Assembly: GCA_016285885.1 (NCBI GenBank)
Contig: JAEERP010000007.1
Span: 1-64,000, forward strand
Direction: 5' to 3'
Origin: Paludibacteraceae bacterium
GTDB taxonomy: Bacteria > Bacteroidota > Bacteroidia > Bacteroidales > Paludibacteraceae
Length of the DNA: 64,000 nt
The notes below the pieces were generated by a model. That model worked only from the letters and a program-made list of their open reading frames with translations, made no database searches and was not told where the DNA came from. Position 1 is the first letter of the stretch, and the number at the start of each line of letters is the position of its first letter. The position numbers and the translations under genes were made by a program. Shown one piece after another: positions 19,507-28,341 of this stretch.

Positions 19507-19842
19507 ATGGAAAAGGAACTAGAGCCTATTACAAGGAAAAGCGCGGCAGACATCGCTAGGGAAATCGATCGGTTGTTGGCAGACATGAAGCAGAAATTCA
19601 ATATCCTGCAGTTTGAGCAAAAACAGATCCAACCCCTCACCAATGACATCGCGAACGTCAGTCCATCAGACTGTGACTCTCCTGAAACCATGGTCGTAAC
19701 GAAAGACTTGGTATGCAGACTCACCCAAGCGGACAAGACCCTCAAAGAGGCCTTCTACATGATTCAAGACGCCCTATCCTCCATCGCGACAGGTTGCAAG
19801 AACTACAAAGGGAACGACCAGTTGCAGAAGAAGGTAGGATAG
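19507..19842 (+). CDS. Hypothetical helical protein
   Basis: I do not recognise this 111-residue protein. It has no signal peptide or membrane segment. It looks mostly alpha-helical, with heptad-like stretches at about residues 10-45 and 68-95, and contains three cysteines (C56, C69, C97). It stands alone after a 165-bp gap following sufE. It is followed by a strong terminator, which supports it being a real transcription unit. Confidence 0.6.
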   Translation: MEKELEPITRKSAADIAREIDRLLADMKQKFNILQFEQKQIQPLTNDIANVSPSDCDSPETMVVTKDLVCRLTQADKTLKEAFYMIQDALSSIATGCKNYKGNDQLQKKVG

Positions 19843-19895
19843 CGGGATCCGCAGGGGAAAGAAAACACCAAGGAATCATTTATTAACTTAACAAG

Positions 19896-19926
19896 AAAGC
19901 GATGGCAAAACCGTCGCTTTTTTCTT
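19896..19926 (+). terminator. Rho-independent terminator
   Basis: AAGCGATGG and CCGTCGCTT form a nine-pair stem, with one G-U pair and a CAAAA loop. A T-rich tract, TTTTTTCTTT, follows. It lies between the convergent hypothetical gene and the glycosyltransferase gene. Confidence 0.8.
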
Positions 19927-19956
19927 TGTCTTCTGCCAAGGAAGAGAGAAGCGACA

Positions 19957-21114
19957 CTACCGACCAGTCCTCACCGCCTCTTCATAGCAGGAGACGAGGA
20001 ACCGACCCACCTCATCGTATCCATAGCAACGGGCCTTCTCGCGGACACGTTCCGCATCATAGCCCGCATGATGGTCTATCATCCAACCCATTCTATCACA
20101 AAGGGCCTCCTCATCGCCCGGGTTGATCAGGCAGCCCGACTCGTCGTCCACCATTTCAGGAATGCCCCCCACGTTAGTAGAGATGACCGGCGTGCCCGTA
20201 GCCAACGCTTCCGAGATGACCACCGGCGCATTCTCAAAGTTAGAGAACAACACAAAAGCATCCGCTTCGGAGAAACAACGGCAGACCTCCACCGGGGGCA
20301 GTTCGCCAAGGAAAGAGACAAGGCCATCGGGAAGATGCAATTCCTCCGCATAACGCCTAACCATTTCATAATCAGGGCCAACACCCACCATCACCATCGT
20401 AAAATCACCTCTTCTCTCCGCCAATCGTTTCAGGGCCCGTAAGATGCCACAGACATTCTTTTCACGCTCGCTAAAACAAGAGACATGTAGGAACCTAAAC
20501 TTAGCGGCATGCACTTTTTCCGAGTCATAAAAGAAATCGTCCACCACATTATGCACCACCCCGTAATGGTCACTTTTCAGTCCCCAATCACGCATCACCC
20601 CCGCCAAGTGTTCGCTCACGGGGAGCACATACGAGGCATTTCTCACCACCAATTCACTGACCCGTTTCCGCAAGAACCCCCTATATCCATCCTTATGAGG
20701 CAAGTACCGGGTCCAATGTTCCACCACCAGATAAGGAATGCCGGAGCAAACCTTCAGCAGGTAAGACAGAAGGCCGCAACGCGTCAGTACATTCGCTTGA
20801 GTCACATCAGGCTTGCCGAAACACTTTTTCACCCTCGCATAGCCTTTCAGGAATGCCAGGACGAAGCCCAAAGCCTTTGTCAACGGTCTCAGGAGAGGAA
20901 AATTCAGGAACGGGTAATAGACATAAAACTCCCGCACCCCATTAGTCACCTGGTCCACCACCTCATAGCGCCTCACCTTCTCGTCCGCGAACAGATACAA
21001 CACACAGACCTGGCAACGTCGGGCGACCGCCTCCGCATGCTTACGGACGAACAAGCCCAACATCGCATCGTACCGATGAGGATACCATGGTGAGAAATAG
21101 AGAACCTTCAACAT
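19957..21114 (-). CDS. GT4-family glycosyltransferase
   Basis: The product is 385 residues with a GT-B fold. The N-terminal domain begins VLYFSPWYPHRYDAMLGLFV. The C-terminal nucleotide-sugar domain has E-R-E-K-N near residue 210 and the donor-binding block FENAPVVISEALATGTPVI, then GGIPEMV. The acceptor and sugar are unknown; capsule, LPS or exopolysaccharide assembly is typical. The gene is not in a polysaccharide cluster here. A GTG lies six bases upstream of the chosen ATG. Confidence 0.88.
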   Translation of the reverse strand: MLKVLYFSPWYPHRYDAMLGLFVRKHAEAVARRCQVCVLYLFADEKVRRYEVVDQVTNGVREFYVYYPFLNFPLLRPLTKALGFVLAFLKGYARVKKCFGKPDVTQANVLTRCGLLSYLLKVCSGIPYLVVEHWTRYLPHKDGYRGFLRKRVSELVVRNASYVLPVSEHLAGVMRDWGLKSDHYGVVHNVVDDFFYDSEKVHAAKFRFLHVSCFSEREKNVCGILRALKRLAERRGDFTMVMVGVGPDYEMVRRYAEELHLPDGLVSFLGELPPVEVCRCFSEADAFVLFSNFENAPVVISEALATGTPVISTNVGGIPEMVDDESGCLINPGDEEALCDRMGWMIDHHAGYDAERVREKARCYGYDEVGRFLVSCYEEAVRTGR

Positions 21115-21246
21115 AGACACGAGCCCCTATAAAATTAAGAAAGGGAAGAAGAAAACTCAACTTCCCTATTTTTCGAAGCAAAGGAGAGGATCACACCATG
21201 GATGCGGGCAACACCCGCCCACGGAGGCAATCCAGTTTGCCCATGC

Positions 21247-21678
21247 TTATTTACTTTCCTCCTCAGCCGGAGCCTCATTCCCGCTCTTCTCCTCGAAATC
21301 ATCACGTCCGCTCTCGATCAGGATATTGTACCAAGAGATCAGTTTCTTGATGTCAGAAGAGTAGACCCTATCACGGTCGAAATCAGGTAACACAGCGGCC
21401 AAATAATCTGAAAGTTGTTTGCCATCCGCCTTCTTCGGGTCGAAAGAGACGACCTTACCATTCTCCTTCTCCTTCATGGAACGCAAGACATTCACCAAAG
21501 GAACTTCACCAGACTCCGTATATATAGCGATATCACCAAGCGAAAGAATCTTCTCATGCGTGTAAGCAGGAACGCGCTTCTTTTCCGTGAGAGACTCTAA
21601 AATCAACATGTTCTTTCCCTGAGAAACCAACTCAAACAAACCCGGTTTCCCGGAAATCGACAAAATTCTCTTCAACAT
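21247..21678 (-). CDS. DUF5606 family protein
   Basis: The product is 143 residues beginning MLKRILSISGKPGLFELVSQG, the conserved start of a Bacteroidetes-specific family annotated as DUF5606. The first 55 residues look like a small beta-rich domain and residues 60-120 are helical. The C-terminus is an acidic tail. The function is unknown. It is divergent from bamD, with 156 bp between the start codons. Confidence 0.75.
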   Translation of the reverse strand: MLKRILSISGKPGLFELVSQGKNMLILESLTEKKRVPAYTHEKILSLGDIAIYTESGEVPLVNVLRSMKEKENGKVVSFDPKKADGKQLSDYLAAVLPDFDRDRVYSSDIKKLISWYNILIESGRDDFEEKSGNEAPAEEESK

Positions 21679-21834
21679 AATTTTCTATACAAATAAACGT
21701 TTATACTAATGCATGTTATAAATATACCAAATTCAGACGCAAAAGAAATAAAAACATTTTATTTAAAATAGTTAAAAATGGATGTTTTTCTTTTATCTTT
21801 CAAACGATTTTACCTATTTTCGCGGATTAGATTT

Positions 21835-22668
21835 ATGATGGGAAAGACGATTAGACATATAACATTAATAATCACCGCGTTGTGTTTATTCTCTTGCGGG
21901 GGATACAACAAAGTGTTGAAGAGTACGGACAACGACTTCAAGTACGAGAAGGCGATGGAGTACTATGAGAAGGGGGAATATTACAAGGCGCACTCCATTC
22001 TAGAGACCGTCGGGTCCGCCTTCAGAGGCACAGAGAAAGGGGAGAACGTGGTATATACGATTGCGATGTCTCACTATAAAAACAAGGATTATGAGATCGC
22101 AAAGAGCTACTTCGCATCCTACGGGCGCAGCTATCCGCAAGGCAAGCACGCCGAAGAGTGCAAATTCCTTGTCGGCGTATGTCTTTACAAGGTGTCGCCA
22201 GAGGTCAAGCTCGACCAAACAAGCACATCGGAGGCGATAGACGAACTGCTCGAGTTCACCAACCTCTACCCTCAAAGCGACAAAGTGCCCGAAGCATTGA
22301 AGTACTTGGAGGAATTGCAGGAGAAATTGGCGGAGAAGGAGTACCTCAACGCCAAGCTATACTTCGACCTCGGCGATTACATGGGTAATAACTACCAATC
22401 GGCCGTGGTGACCGCGACCAACGCATTGAAGCACTACCCCGAAACGAAAAGGAAAGAGGAGCTATTCTTCCTTATCCTCGAGTCGAAGTACATGCAAGCC
22501 GAGAAGAGTGTGGAAAAGAAGATGGAAGACCGCTACAGAGACACCATCGACGAGTACTACAACTACATAGGTGAGTTCCCTGAGGGCAAACACCGCAAGG
22601 AGGCGGACAAGATCCTCGAGAAGTCCCAACGGTACATCAAACATATTGAAGAGAGAAGAACAAATTAA
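21835..22668 (+). CDS. bamD: BamD-like outer-membrane assembly lipoprotein
   Basis: The product is 277 residues. A signal peptide with lipobox LFSC|GG makes it a lipoprotein. Tetratricopeptide repeats follow (YEKAMEYYEKGEYYKA, YEIAKSYFASY), as in BamD. BamD works with BamA to insert beta-barrel proteins in the outer membrane. An in-frame ATG 57 bp upstream would spoil the signal peptide, so the start beside the lipobox leader is used. rpoZ follows by 15 bp, a typical Bacteroidetes order. Confidence 0.88.
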   Translation: MMGKTIRHITLIITALCLFSCGGYNKVLKSTDNDFKYEKAMEYYEKGEYYKAHSILETVGSAFRGTEKGENVVYTIAMSHYKNKDYEIAKSYFASYGRSYPQGKHAEECKFLVGVCLYKVSPEVKLDQTSTSEAIDELLEFTNLYPQSDKVPEALKYLEELQEKLAEKEYLNAKLYFDLGDYMGNNYQSAVVTATNALKHYPETKRKEELFFLILESKYMQAEKSVEKKMEDRYRDTIDEYYNYIGEFPEGKHRKEADKILEKSQRYIKHIEERRTN

Positions 22669-22683
22669 AAACATATATAAATC

Positions 22684-23016
22684 ATGGACTACAAAAAAGT
22701 AACAGCTCCGACTAACACCATCACCCGCGACATGAACCAGCTTTGCGCCGACACGGGGAACGTTTACGAGACGGTGAACATCATCGCTCGCCGTGCCAAC
22801 CAAATCGCCGTAGAGATGAAGGCGGAATTGGACAAGAAATTACAGGAGTTCGCTTCTTTCAACGACAACTTGGAGGAGGTATTCGAAAACCGTGAGCAAA
22901 TAGAAATCTCCAGATTCTACGAGAAACTTCCTAAGCCAACCTTGATCGCTGCTCAAGAGTATGTGGACGGTAAAATATTCTGGAAAAATCCTTCTAAGGA
23001 TAAAATGAAATATTAA
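22684..23016 (+). CDS. rpoZ: RNA polymerase omega subunit (Bacteroidetes form)
   Basis: The product is 110 residues. It keeps the omega core (NVYETVNIIARRANQIA) that binds the beta' C-terminus and helps fold RNA polymerase. The C-terminal part is longer than in E. coli, with the FYEKLPKPTLIAAQEYVDGK segment usual in this phylum. It is directly downstream of bamD. Confidence 0.88.
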   Translation: MDYKKVTAPTNTITRDMNQLCADTGNVYETVNIIARRANQIAVEMKAELDKKLQEFASFNDNLEEVFENREQIEISRFYEKLPKPTLIAAQEYVDGKIFWKNPSKDKMKY

Positions 23017-23060
23017 CAGCATCCGTCTCCCCCTCGGGAGCGATGCCTTCATCGATTATT

Positions 23061-23092
23061 GGGGCGTGCCAAACGGCATACCCCTTTTTATT
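23061..23092 (+). terminator. Terminator after bamD-rpoZ
   Basis: GGGGCGTGCC and GGCATACCCC form an imperfect stem with an AAAC loop. TTTTTATTT follows. It separates rpoZ from the DUF1294 gene. Confidence 0.7.
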
Positions 23093-23101
23093 TAAGACAA
23101 T

Positions 23102-23383
23102 ATGGACATCAAATTACTGCTCGTCTATCTCGCGGCCATTAACATCGTGACCTTCCTCGTCTACGCATGGGACAAACGGCTCGCGAAAAAAAGCAATGCG
23201 AGACGCATCCCCGAGAAGAACCTGCTCCTCCTCGCCGCCATCGGTGGCTCTGTCGGAGCCCTCTGCGCCATGTACAAACTGCGCCACAAGACCCTCCACA
23301 AGAAGTTCTTCATCGGCGTACCCGCCATTCTACTCGCCCAAGCCGCATTGGGCCTCTATCTACACCTGAAATTAAGCGTCTGA
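23102..23383 (+). CDS. DUF1294 small membrane protein
   Basis: The product is 93 residues with membrane helices at about 4-22 and 70-90. The middle is basic, with W-D-K-R-x-A, R-x-P-E and the GGSVGALCAMY turn, as in DUF1294 (YozD-like) proteins. The function is unknown. It begins just past the rpoZ terminator. Confidence 0.8.
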   Translation: MDIKLLLVYLAAINIVTFLVYAWDKRLAKKSNARRIPEKNLLLLAAIGGSVGALCAMYKLRHKTLHKKFFIGVPAILLAQAALGLYLHLKLSV

Positions 23384-23438
23384 TATTCAATCATAAAGAA
23401 AAAATATTCATTCTTCAAGAAAAAAGTGCCCGAAAAAA

Positions 23439-23469
23439 TTTGCAGAAACACAAAAAGGTGGTAAATTTG
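23439..23469 (+). promoter_or_regulatory. Promoter of tRNA-Pro
   Basis: TTTG (23439-23442), 19 nt, then TAAATTTG (23462-23469) is a full match to the Bacteroidales consensus. Transcription would begin within about ten bases of the mature tRNA. Confidence 0.75.
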
Positions 23470-23484
23470 CACCGCATTTGAGAA

Positions 23485-23559
23485 CGAGGTGTAGCGCAGT
23501 CCGGTTAGCGCATCTGGTTTGGGACCAGAGGGTCGGGGGTTCGAATCCCTTCACCTCGA
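23485..23559 (+). tRNA. tRNA-Pro (anticodon TGG)
   Basis: The cloverleaf folds with acceptor arms CGAGGTG and CACCTCG. The D-arm contains AGTCCGGTTAG. The anticodon stem TCTGG/CCAGA encloses loop TTTGGGA with anticodon TGG. The T-loop is GGTTCGAATCC. The discriminator is A and no CCA is encoded. A 75-nt gene. Confidence 0.97.
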
Positions 23560-23568
23560 CTGATGCGA

Positions 23569-23599
23569 GGAAGTGGCGTAAGTTACTTCCTTTTTTTTT
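23569..23599 (+). terminator. Terminator of tRNA-Pro
   Basis: GGAAGT and ACTTCC pair around a ten-base loop and are followed by nine T residues. Confidence 0.75.
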
Positions 23600-23677
23600 A
23601 ACCATGGGGGACGGAAGAGGTCGGGACTTCCAAGACCCGTAAATCTACTCTGATCCTCCGTTATATTCTTTCATGAT

Positions 23678-24328
23678 ATGAGTCATTTAATCGCCCCTTC
23701 CGTTCTTTCAGCGGACTTCGCCAATCTTCAGGACGACGTGGAGATGGTGAACGAGAGCCAAGCGGACTGGTTCCATTTGGACGTGATGGATGGCGTGTTC
23801 GTGCCAAACATCTCCTTCGGAATGCCTGTCACCGCCGCCATTCGGAAACATGCGAAAAAACCATTGGATGTCCATCTGATGATTGTGGAACCTGACAAGT
23901 TCATCGAGGAATTCCACAAACTGGGAGCTTACGTCCTGAATGTACACTACGAGGCTTGCACGCACTTGCACCGTTCCATCCAACACATCAAGTCCTTGGG
24001 GATGAAAGCGGGCGTCACCCTCAACCCTCACACACCCGTGTCGGTCCTTGAAGAGATCATCGCCGACGTGGACGTGGCCATGCTGATGTCGGTCAACCCT
24101 GGCTTCGGCGGACAGAAGTTCATCGAGAACACCATCGACAAGACCCAACGTCTGAAAGAACTGATCCTCAAACGCAACTCAAACGCATTGATTGAGATTG
24201 ACGGAGGCGTCAACTATGATACTGGTGCCAGACTGCTCAAGGCTGGTGCGGACGTGCTCGTGGCTGGCAGTTTCGTGTTCGGCGCAGAGAACCCGACCGA
24301 GACGATCGCCAAGCTGAAAGCGCTATAA
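23678..24328 (+). CDS. rpe: Ribulose-phosphate 3-epimerase
   Basis: The product is 216 residues, a TIM-barrel enzyme that interconverts ribulose 5-phosphate and xylulose 5-phosphate in the pentose phosphate pathway. Signatures are IAPSVLSADF, HLDVMDGVFVPN with metal-binding His and Asp, DVHLMI, SVNPGFGGQKF and EIDGGVN. It is a single-gene unit with its own terminator. Confidence 0.96.
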   Translation: MSHLIAPSVLSADFANLQDDVEMVNESQADWFHLDVMDGVFVPNISFGMPVTAAIRKHAKKPLDVHLMIVEPDKFIEEFHKLGAYVLNVHYEACTHLHRSIQHIKSLGMKAGVTLNPHTPVSVLEEIIADVDVAMLMSVNPGFGGQKFIENTIDKTQRLKELILKRNSNALIEIDGGVNYDTGARLLKAGADVLVAGSFVFGAENPTETIAKLKAL

Positions 24329-24333
24329 CAATC

Positions 24334-24369
24334 AGCGCCGTAAGGGAATTCCTTGCGGCGCTCTTTTTT
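24334..24369 (+). terminator. Terminator of rpe
   Basis: AGCGCCGTAAGG and CCTTGCGGCGCT form a 12-pair stem with one G-U pair and loop GAATT. A run of six T follows. Confidence 0.88.
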
Positions 24370-24390
24370 CTAACCTGTTTTTTATTGCCC

Positions 24391-25953
24391 ATGGAAATCT
24401 TATACCGTTTGCCATTCCTACGCATTTGCCTCTTCTTCATCGCCGGCATCCTTTTCGGACTGCTCTGCCCGACCCTCCATACCCCTTGGTGGCTGCCCTT
24501 CCCCTTCGCGATTCCGCTCGTCGGCACATGTTTCATACCATCCCGCCTAAGCTATAAACTACGCTGGCTACCGGGCTTTTCACTCTTCCTTCTTCTCTTC
24601 GTGGCAGGATTCGCCCGCACACAAGAGACCACCCCCGTCGTCTGGGAGGCGCAAGCGGACAATACCCCTTACGTGATCGGTGAAATAGAGGGAACGCCCC
24701 AAAAGAAAAGATCGACCTATGGTGCCACGCTTCTACTCTACGGAGAAAAGATACCCCAAGGAGCCAAAGCGATGGCCTACATTGCCCAAGACTCCGCCAG
24801 CGAGCAGCTACAGGAAGGAGACATCCTGTTCTTCCCCACCCACCTTGCGCAAAAAGAGAAAGAGAGGTCCGACTACGAAGCATACCTGCTCCGCTCTGGC
24901 TATTCCGGCAGCTTCTACATCCCACAAGGGAAATGGAGGAAAGCGGGAAGCACACATCGCACCTCCCTTCGAAGGAGAGCCAGAGAGGTCCGGCGATGGG
25001 CGGAAGGCCGATATGAATCATGCGGATTGCAGGGAGAGAACCTCGCCATCGCATCCGCACTAACACTCGGAGACAAGAGCCTACTCGGCAAAGAGTTAAA
25101 GAACAGCTACTCCGCCACGGGAGCCAGCCATGTGCTAGCCGTCAGCGGACTACACGTCGGCATCATCTACCTCGTCATCGTCACCCTCCTGCAACTACCA
25201 TTCAGGGGGAACCGTCTCAAGCCCCTACGCGTCATCCTCGCCCTGACCGCACTATGGAGCTACGCCTTTGTGGCAGGGCTGTCCGCCTCGGTGGTGCGCG
25301 CCTCCGTCATGTTCTCGCTCGTATCGTTAGGCGACATGATAGGGCGTAAATCGTTGACGTTCAATACCGTATTCGCCTCCGCCTTTCTCATGTTACTGTA
25401 CGAACCAAGGTATCTGAGCGATGTGGGGTTCCAACTCAGCTATGCCGCAGTGATCGCCATCCTGATGTTCCATGAAGAGGTATACAAAAGCCTGAAGACC
25501 AAAAACTTCCTAGCCGACAAAGCATGGTCGCTCACCTCCGTCTCCATCGCCGCACAGCTCGGCACCATGCCCATCATGCTCTACCACTTCCACCAATTCA
25601 GCAACTGTTTTTGGCTCTCGGGGCTCATCGTCATACCCGCCGCCACGCTTCTCATCTACGGCTGCGCCCTACTGCTCATGGCCACACCCTTCCCATTGAT
25701 TTCCAAGACAATAGGAGAATTATTATCCCACCTCATCGGAGGCATGAACACAAGCATACGATGGTTGGAGGGGATCCCCCACTCCAATGTGACCAGCATA
25801 GACTTCAGCGTCATAGACGTCGTATGGCTCTACGCCCTGCTAGGGGGACTCATTGCCCTACTGCAAATGCGCTCATTCCGTCGCATCAGCATCACCCTCT
25901 CCATCCTCCTCACCTACACCTGCTATCTGGCCCTCTCGAAAACCATCATATAA
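24391..25953 (+). CDS. comEC: ComEC/Rec2-family DNA-uptake channel protein
   Basis: The product is 520 residues with about ten membrane helices. An N-terminal DUF4131-like region precedes the Competence domain, whose signature ASHVLAVSGLHVG is near residue 247. ComEC forms the inner-membrane channel for single-stranded DNA in natural transformation. The C-terminal metallo-beta-lactamase nuclease domain found in many homologues is absent; the protein ends after the last helices. The ATG at 24391 is used over a TTG six bases upstream. Confidence 0.88.
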   Translation: MEILYRLPFLRICLFFIAGILFGLLCPTLHTPWWLPFPFAIPLVGTCFIPSRLSYKLRWLPGFSLFLLLFVAGFARTQETTPVVWEAQADNTPYVIGEIEGTPQKKRSTYGATLLLYGEKIPQGAKAMAYIAQDSASEQLQEGDILFFPTHLAQKEKERSDYEAYLLRSGYSGSFYIPQGKWRKAGSTHRTSLRRRAREVRRWAEGRYESCGLQGENLAIASALTLGDKSLLGKELKNSYSATGASHVLAVSGLHVGIIYLVIVTLLQLPFRGNRLKPLRVILALTALWSYAFVAGLSASVVRASVMFSLVSLGDMIGRKSLTFNTVFASAFLMLLYEPRYLSDVGFQLSYAAVIAILMFHEEVYKSLKTKNFLADKAWSLTSVSIAAQLGTMPIMLYHFHQFSNCFWLSGLIVIPAATLLIYGCALLLMATPFPLISKTIGELLSHLIGGMNTSIRWLEGIPHSNVTSIDFSVIDVVWLYALLGGLIALLQMRSFRRISITLSILLTYTCYLALSKTII

Positions 25954-26114
25954 GGACGTATAAAACAGGCATATATCAACAAAAAAGCAATTATCACATG
26001 ACGCAATGGAGATTTAAAAGAAAAAGCCACACATAAGAAATCAATCCGATAGGCGTTATGAAAGAAATGCCAAACTTTTTTTGTAATTTAGCGACGTCTT
26101 TAACGAAGAAGTTT

Positions 26115-27167
26115 ATGATTACGAAGATTATCGACGAAGACTTGATACAGCAGGCAAAATCCATGATAGAGGATGCCGAGAACATTGTCATCACGACGCA
26201 CGTTTCCCCTGATGGCGATGCGATAGGGTCTTCGTTAGCCTTATGCGATTTCCTCAAGTCGATTGGGAAGGAGTCCTACGTGGTCGTACCCAATGATCTA
26301 CCAGGTTTCCTGAAATGGATGTCAGGCGCATCTGACATCATCGTCTACGAAAAGAAGAAGAACATAGCCGACGCCCTGATAGCGAAGGCCGATCTCATAT
26401 GCGCATTGGACTTCAACATCCTGAAACGCATCGAGAACGTGGCGCTCAGCGTGGCTGACTCGGCCGCCAAGAAGTTGATGCTCGACCACCACCTGAACCC
26501 AGGCAATTTCGCAGACGTGATCATCTCCTATCCTCAGTTTGCCTCGACATCGGAGATGGTGTTCCGCCTCATCTGTAGGATGGGATACTTCACCGAGATG
26601 ACGAAAGAGTGCGCCGAGTGCATCTACACCGGCATGATGACCGACACCGGAGGGTTCACCTACAACTCCAACAACCCGGAGGTCTACATCATCATATCAG
26701 AGCTCATCAAGAAAGGCATCGACAAGGATGCCATCTACGACAAAGTGTACAACAACTATTCGGAAAGCAGATACCGCCTAATGGGTTACATGCTCTACGA
26801 GAAGATGAAGATATACCCGGAATATGGGGCAGCCATGATCTCCCTCACCAGCGAGGAACTATCCAAATACGACTTCAAGAAGGGAGACACGGAAGGGTTC
26901 GTCAACATGCCACTCTCCATCAAAGGCGTTATCTTCTCCGCATTCTTCAAGGAAGAAGGGGGCAAGATAAAATGTTCGTTCCGGTCGCAAGGCGACGTGG
27001 CCGTCAACACCTTCGCAGAGAAGTTCTTCAATGGTGGCGGACACAAGAACGCATCTGGCGGAGAGTCCTACCAATCCATACCGGAGACGATCGCCAAATT
27101 CGAAGAGAATCTTCCTTCCATGAAGGAGGAATTGACCGCTGAACTAAAGAGACGCACCAATGGCTAA
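26115..27167 (+). CDS. nrnA: DHH-family phosphoesterase, NrnA-like
   Basis: The product is 350 residues. NrnA-type enzymes degrade nanoRNAs and/or pAp in the cytosol. The DHH domain shows THVSPDGDAIGSS (H29, D33, D35), CALDFN and the DHH triad in LMLDHH. The DHHA1 domain near the end contains GGGHKNASGG. An upstream ATG at 26058 is possible but adds an unrelated N-terminus. It overlaps the next lipoprotein gene by 8 bp, so translation is coupled. Confidence 0.88.
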   Translation: MITKIIDEDLIQQAKSMIEDAENIVITTHVSPDGDAIGSSLALCDFLKSIGKESYVVVPNDLPGFLKWMSGASDIIVYEKKKNIADALIAKADLICALDFNILKRIENVALSVADSAAKKLMLDHHLNPGNFADVIISYPQFASTSEMVFRLICRMGYFTEMTKECAECIYTGMMTDTGGFTYNSNNPEVYIIISELIKKGIDKDAIYDKVYNNYSESRYRLMGYMLYEKMKIYPEYGAAMISLTSEELSKYDFKKGDTEGFVNMPLSIKGVIFSAFFKEEGGKIKCSFRSQGDVAVNTFAEKFFNGGGHKNASGGESYQSIPETIAKFEENLPSMKEELTAELKRRTNG

Positions 27168-27714
27168 GCTCGCAACCTACATATTCGGCATATTGGTCTT
27201 CGCCCTCACCTCCTGCGGGAAGGAGCAGGTGCAAATCCCAGTGAACAAGAATGAGCGGGAGAACCTCAAAGAGGATTTCATGGAGATGAACAAGCAGTTC
27301 GTCGAATTAGAGGACCAAGAGATCAACCGCTACATCGACTCCACTCAACTAAAGATGGGCAAGACCATCTCCGGGCTTCGTTACCTGATCGTCGAGAAGG
27401 GGGAAGGAGACTCCATCGTCGAGAACGATAAGGTCACATTCCAATACACGATAGCGCCATTGGGCGGCGAACCTTGCGAAAACCTGACCAATGTGGTCAA
27501 GACCATCACGATCGGGCACTCCGACATCGAAAAGGGAGTCAGGGAAGCCATACCGTTGTTGCGCACCTCAGGAAAAGGAAAATTCATCGTGCCATCCATG
27601 CTGGGCTACGGCGTCGTAGGGAAAGGCAGATGCATCAATAGTTGGACACCCCTCTTCATGGATCTATCCATCATAGAGGTGGAGAAAGCCGACAAACAAG
27701 TATTAACCAAATAA
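27160..27714 (+). CDS. FKBP-type peptidyl-prolyl isomerase lipoprotein
   Basis: The product is 184 residues. The signal peptide ends with lipobox LTSC|GK. The FKBP domain spans about residues 70-175 (VENDKVTFQY, IPLLRTSGKGKFIVPS, GYGVVGKGRCIN). It resembles GldI-like folding factors of Bacteroidetes that act in the periplasm or outer membrane. The start lies inside the nrnA 3' end. The DUF4827 lipoprotein gene follows. Confidence 0.82.
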   Translation: MAKLATYIFGILVFALTSCGKEQVQIPVNKNERENLKEDFMEMNKQFVELEDQEINRYIDSTQLKMGKTISGLRYLIVEKGEGDSIVENDKVTFQYTIAPLGGEPCENLTNVVKTITIGHSDIEKGVREAIPLLRTSGKGKFIVPSMLGYGVVGKGRCINSWTPLFMDLSIIEVEKADKQVLTK

Positions 27715-27728
27715 CAAAAAGACAAGAA

Positions 27729-28331
27729 ATGACCCCAACCAATCGGTTAAGAACCACATTCATCTCACTCTCCACCGCGCTCCTGACCCTATTGCCGAGC
27801 TGCGGCGACACAAAGACCTACTCAGACTATCAAGATGAGGAGGATGAGGCCATCGAAAGATTCATCAACAGCAAGGGCATATCCATCGTAGGAACCATGC
27901 CTGAGACTGACGGGGAATGGCTAAACAAAAACGGAAAGGAGGAGTATTTCCTCTACACCTCCGGGAAGGCCAAAGGGTTATATTACCATCAGGTGAAGAA
28001 AGGGGAAGGAGATCTGGCTCCGCAAAACAACTGGACCGCCTACATACGCTACGTGGGCTACAACATGAAGGGTGACATGATATACAACTGCACCGCCCAA
28101 TATGCGCCAGACCCTCAAAGCTTCAAGATCAGCTCCACAAACTCTGACCAAACATTCGGCGTGGGATTCCAGCAAGCAGTGAAGAACCTACGCATAGGAG
28201 GCAAATGTAAAGTCATCATCCCATTCGACATCGGCAACTCGGAGAACACAACCATCAAGGGCTACATAACCTCCGACGAAGGAGAGTACCGCACAATGTA
28301 CTACGAAATCGAATTGGTAGGATTAGAGTAA
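27729..28331 (+). CDS. DUF4827 lipoprotein
   Basis: The product is 200 residues with lipobox LPSC|GD. The mature part (FINSKGISIVG, GLYYHQVKKGEGD, YIRYVGYNM, IPFDIGNSEN, YYEIELVGLE) matches the DUF4827 family, which has a degenerate FKBP-like fold. It follows the FKBP gene by 14 bp, and the similar layout suggests ancient duplication. The role is probably a periplasmic chaperone, but this is inferred. Confidence 0.78.
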   Translation: MTPTNRLRTTFISLSTALLTLLPSCGDTKTYSDYQDEEDEAIERFINSKGISIVGTMPETDGEWLNKNGKEEYFLYTSGKAKGLYYHQVKKGEGDLAPQNNWTAYIRYVGYNMKGDMIYNCTAQYAPDPQSFKISSTNSDQTFGVGFQQAVKNLRIGGKCKVIIPFDIGNSENTTIKGYITSDEGEYRTMYYEIELVGLE

Positions 28332-28341
28332 GAGACGAAGG

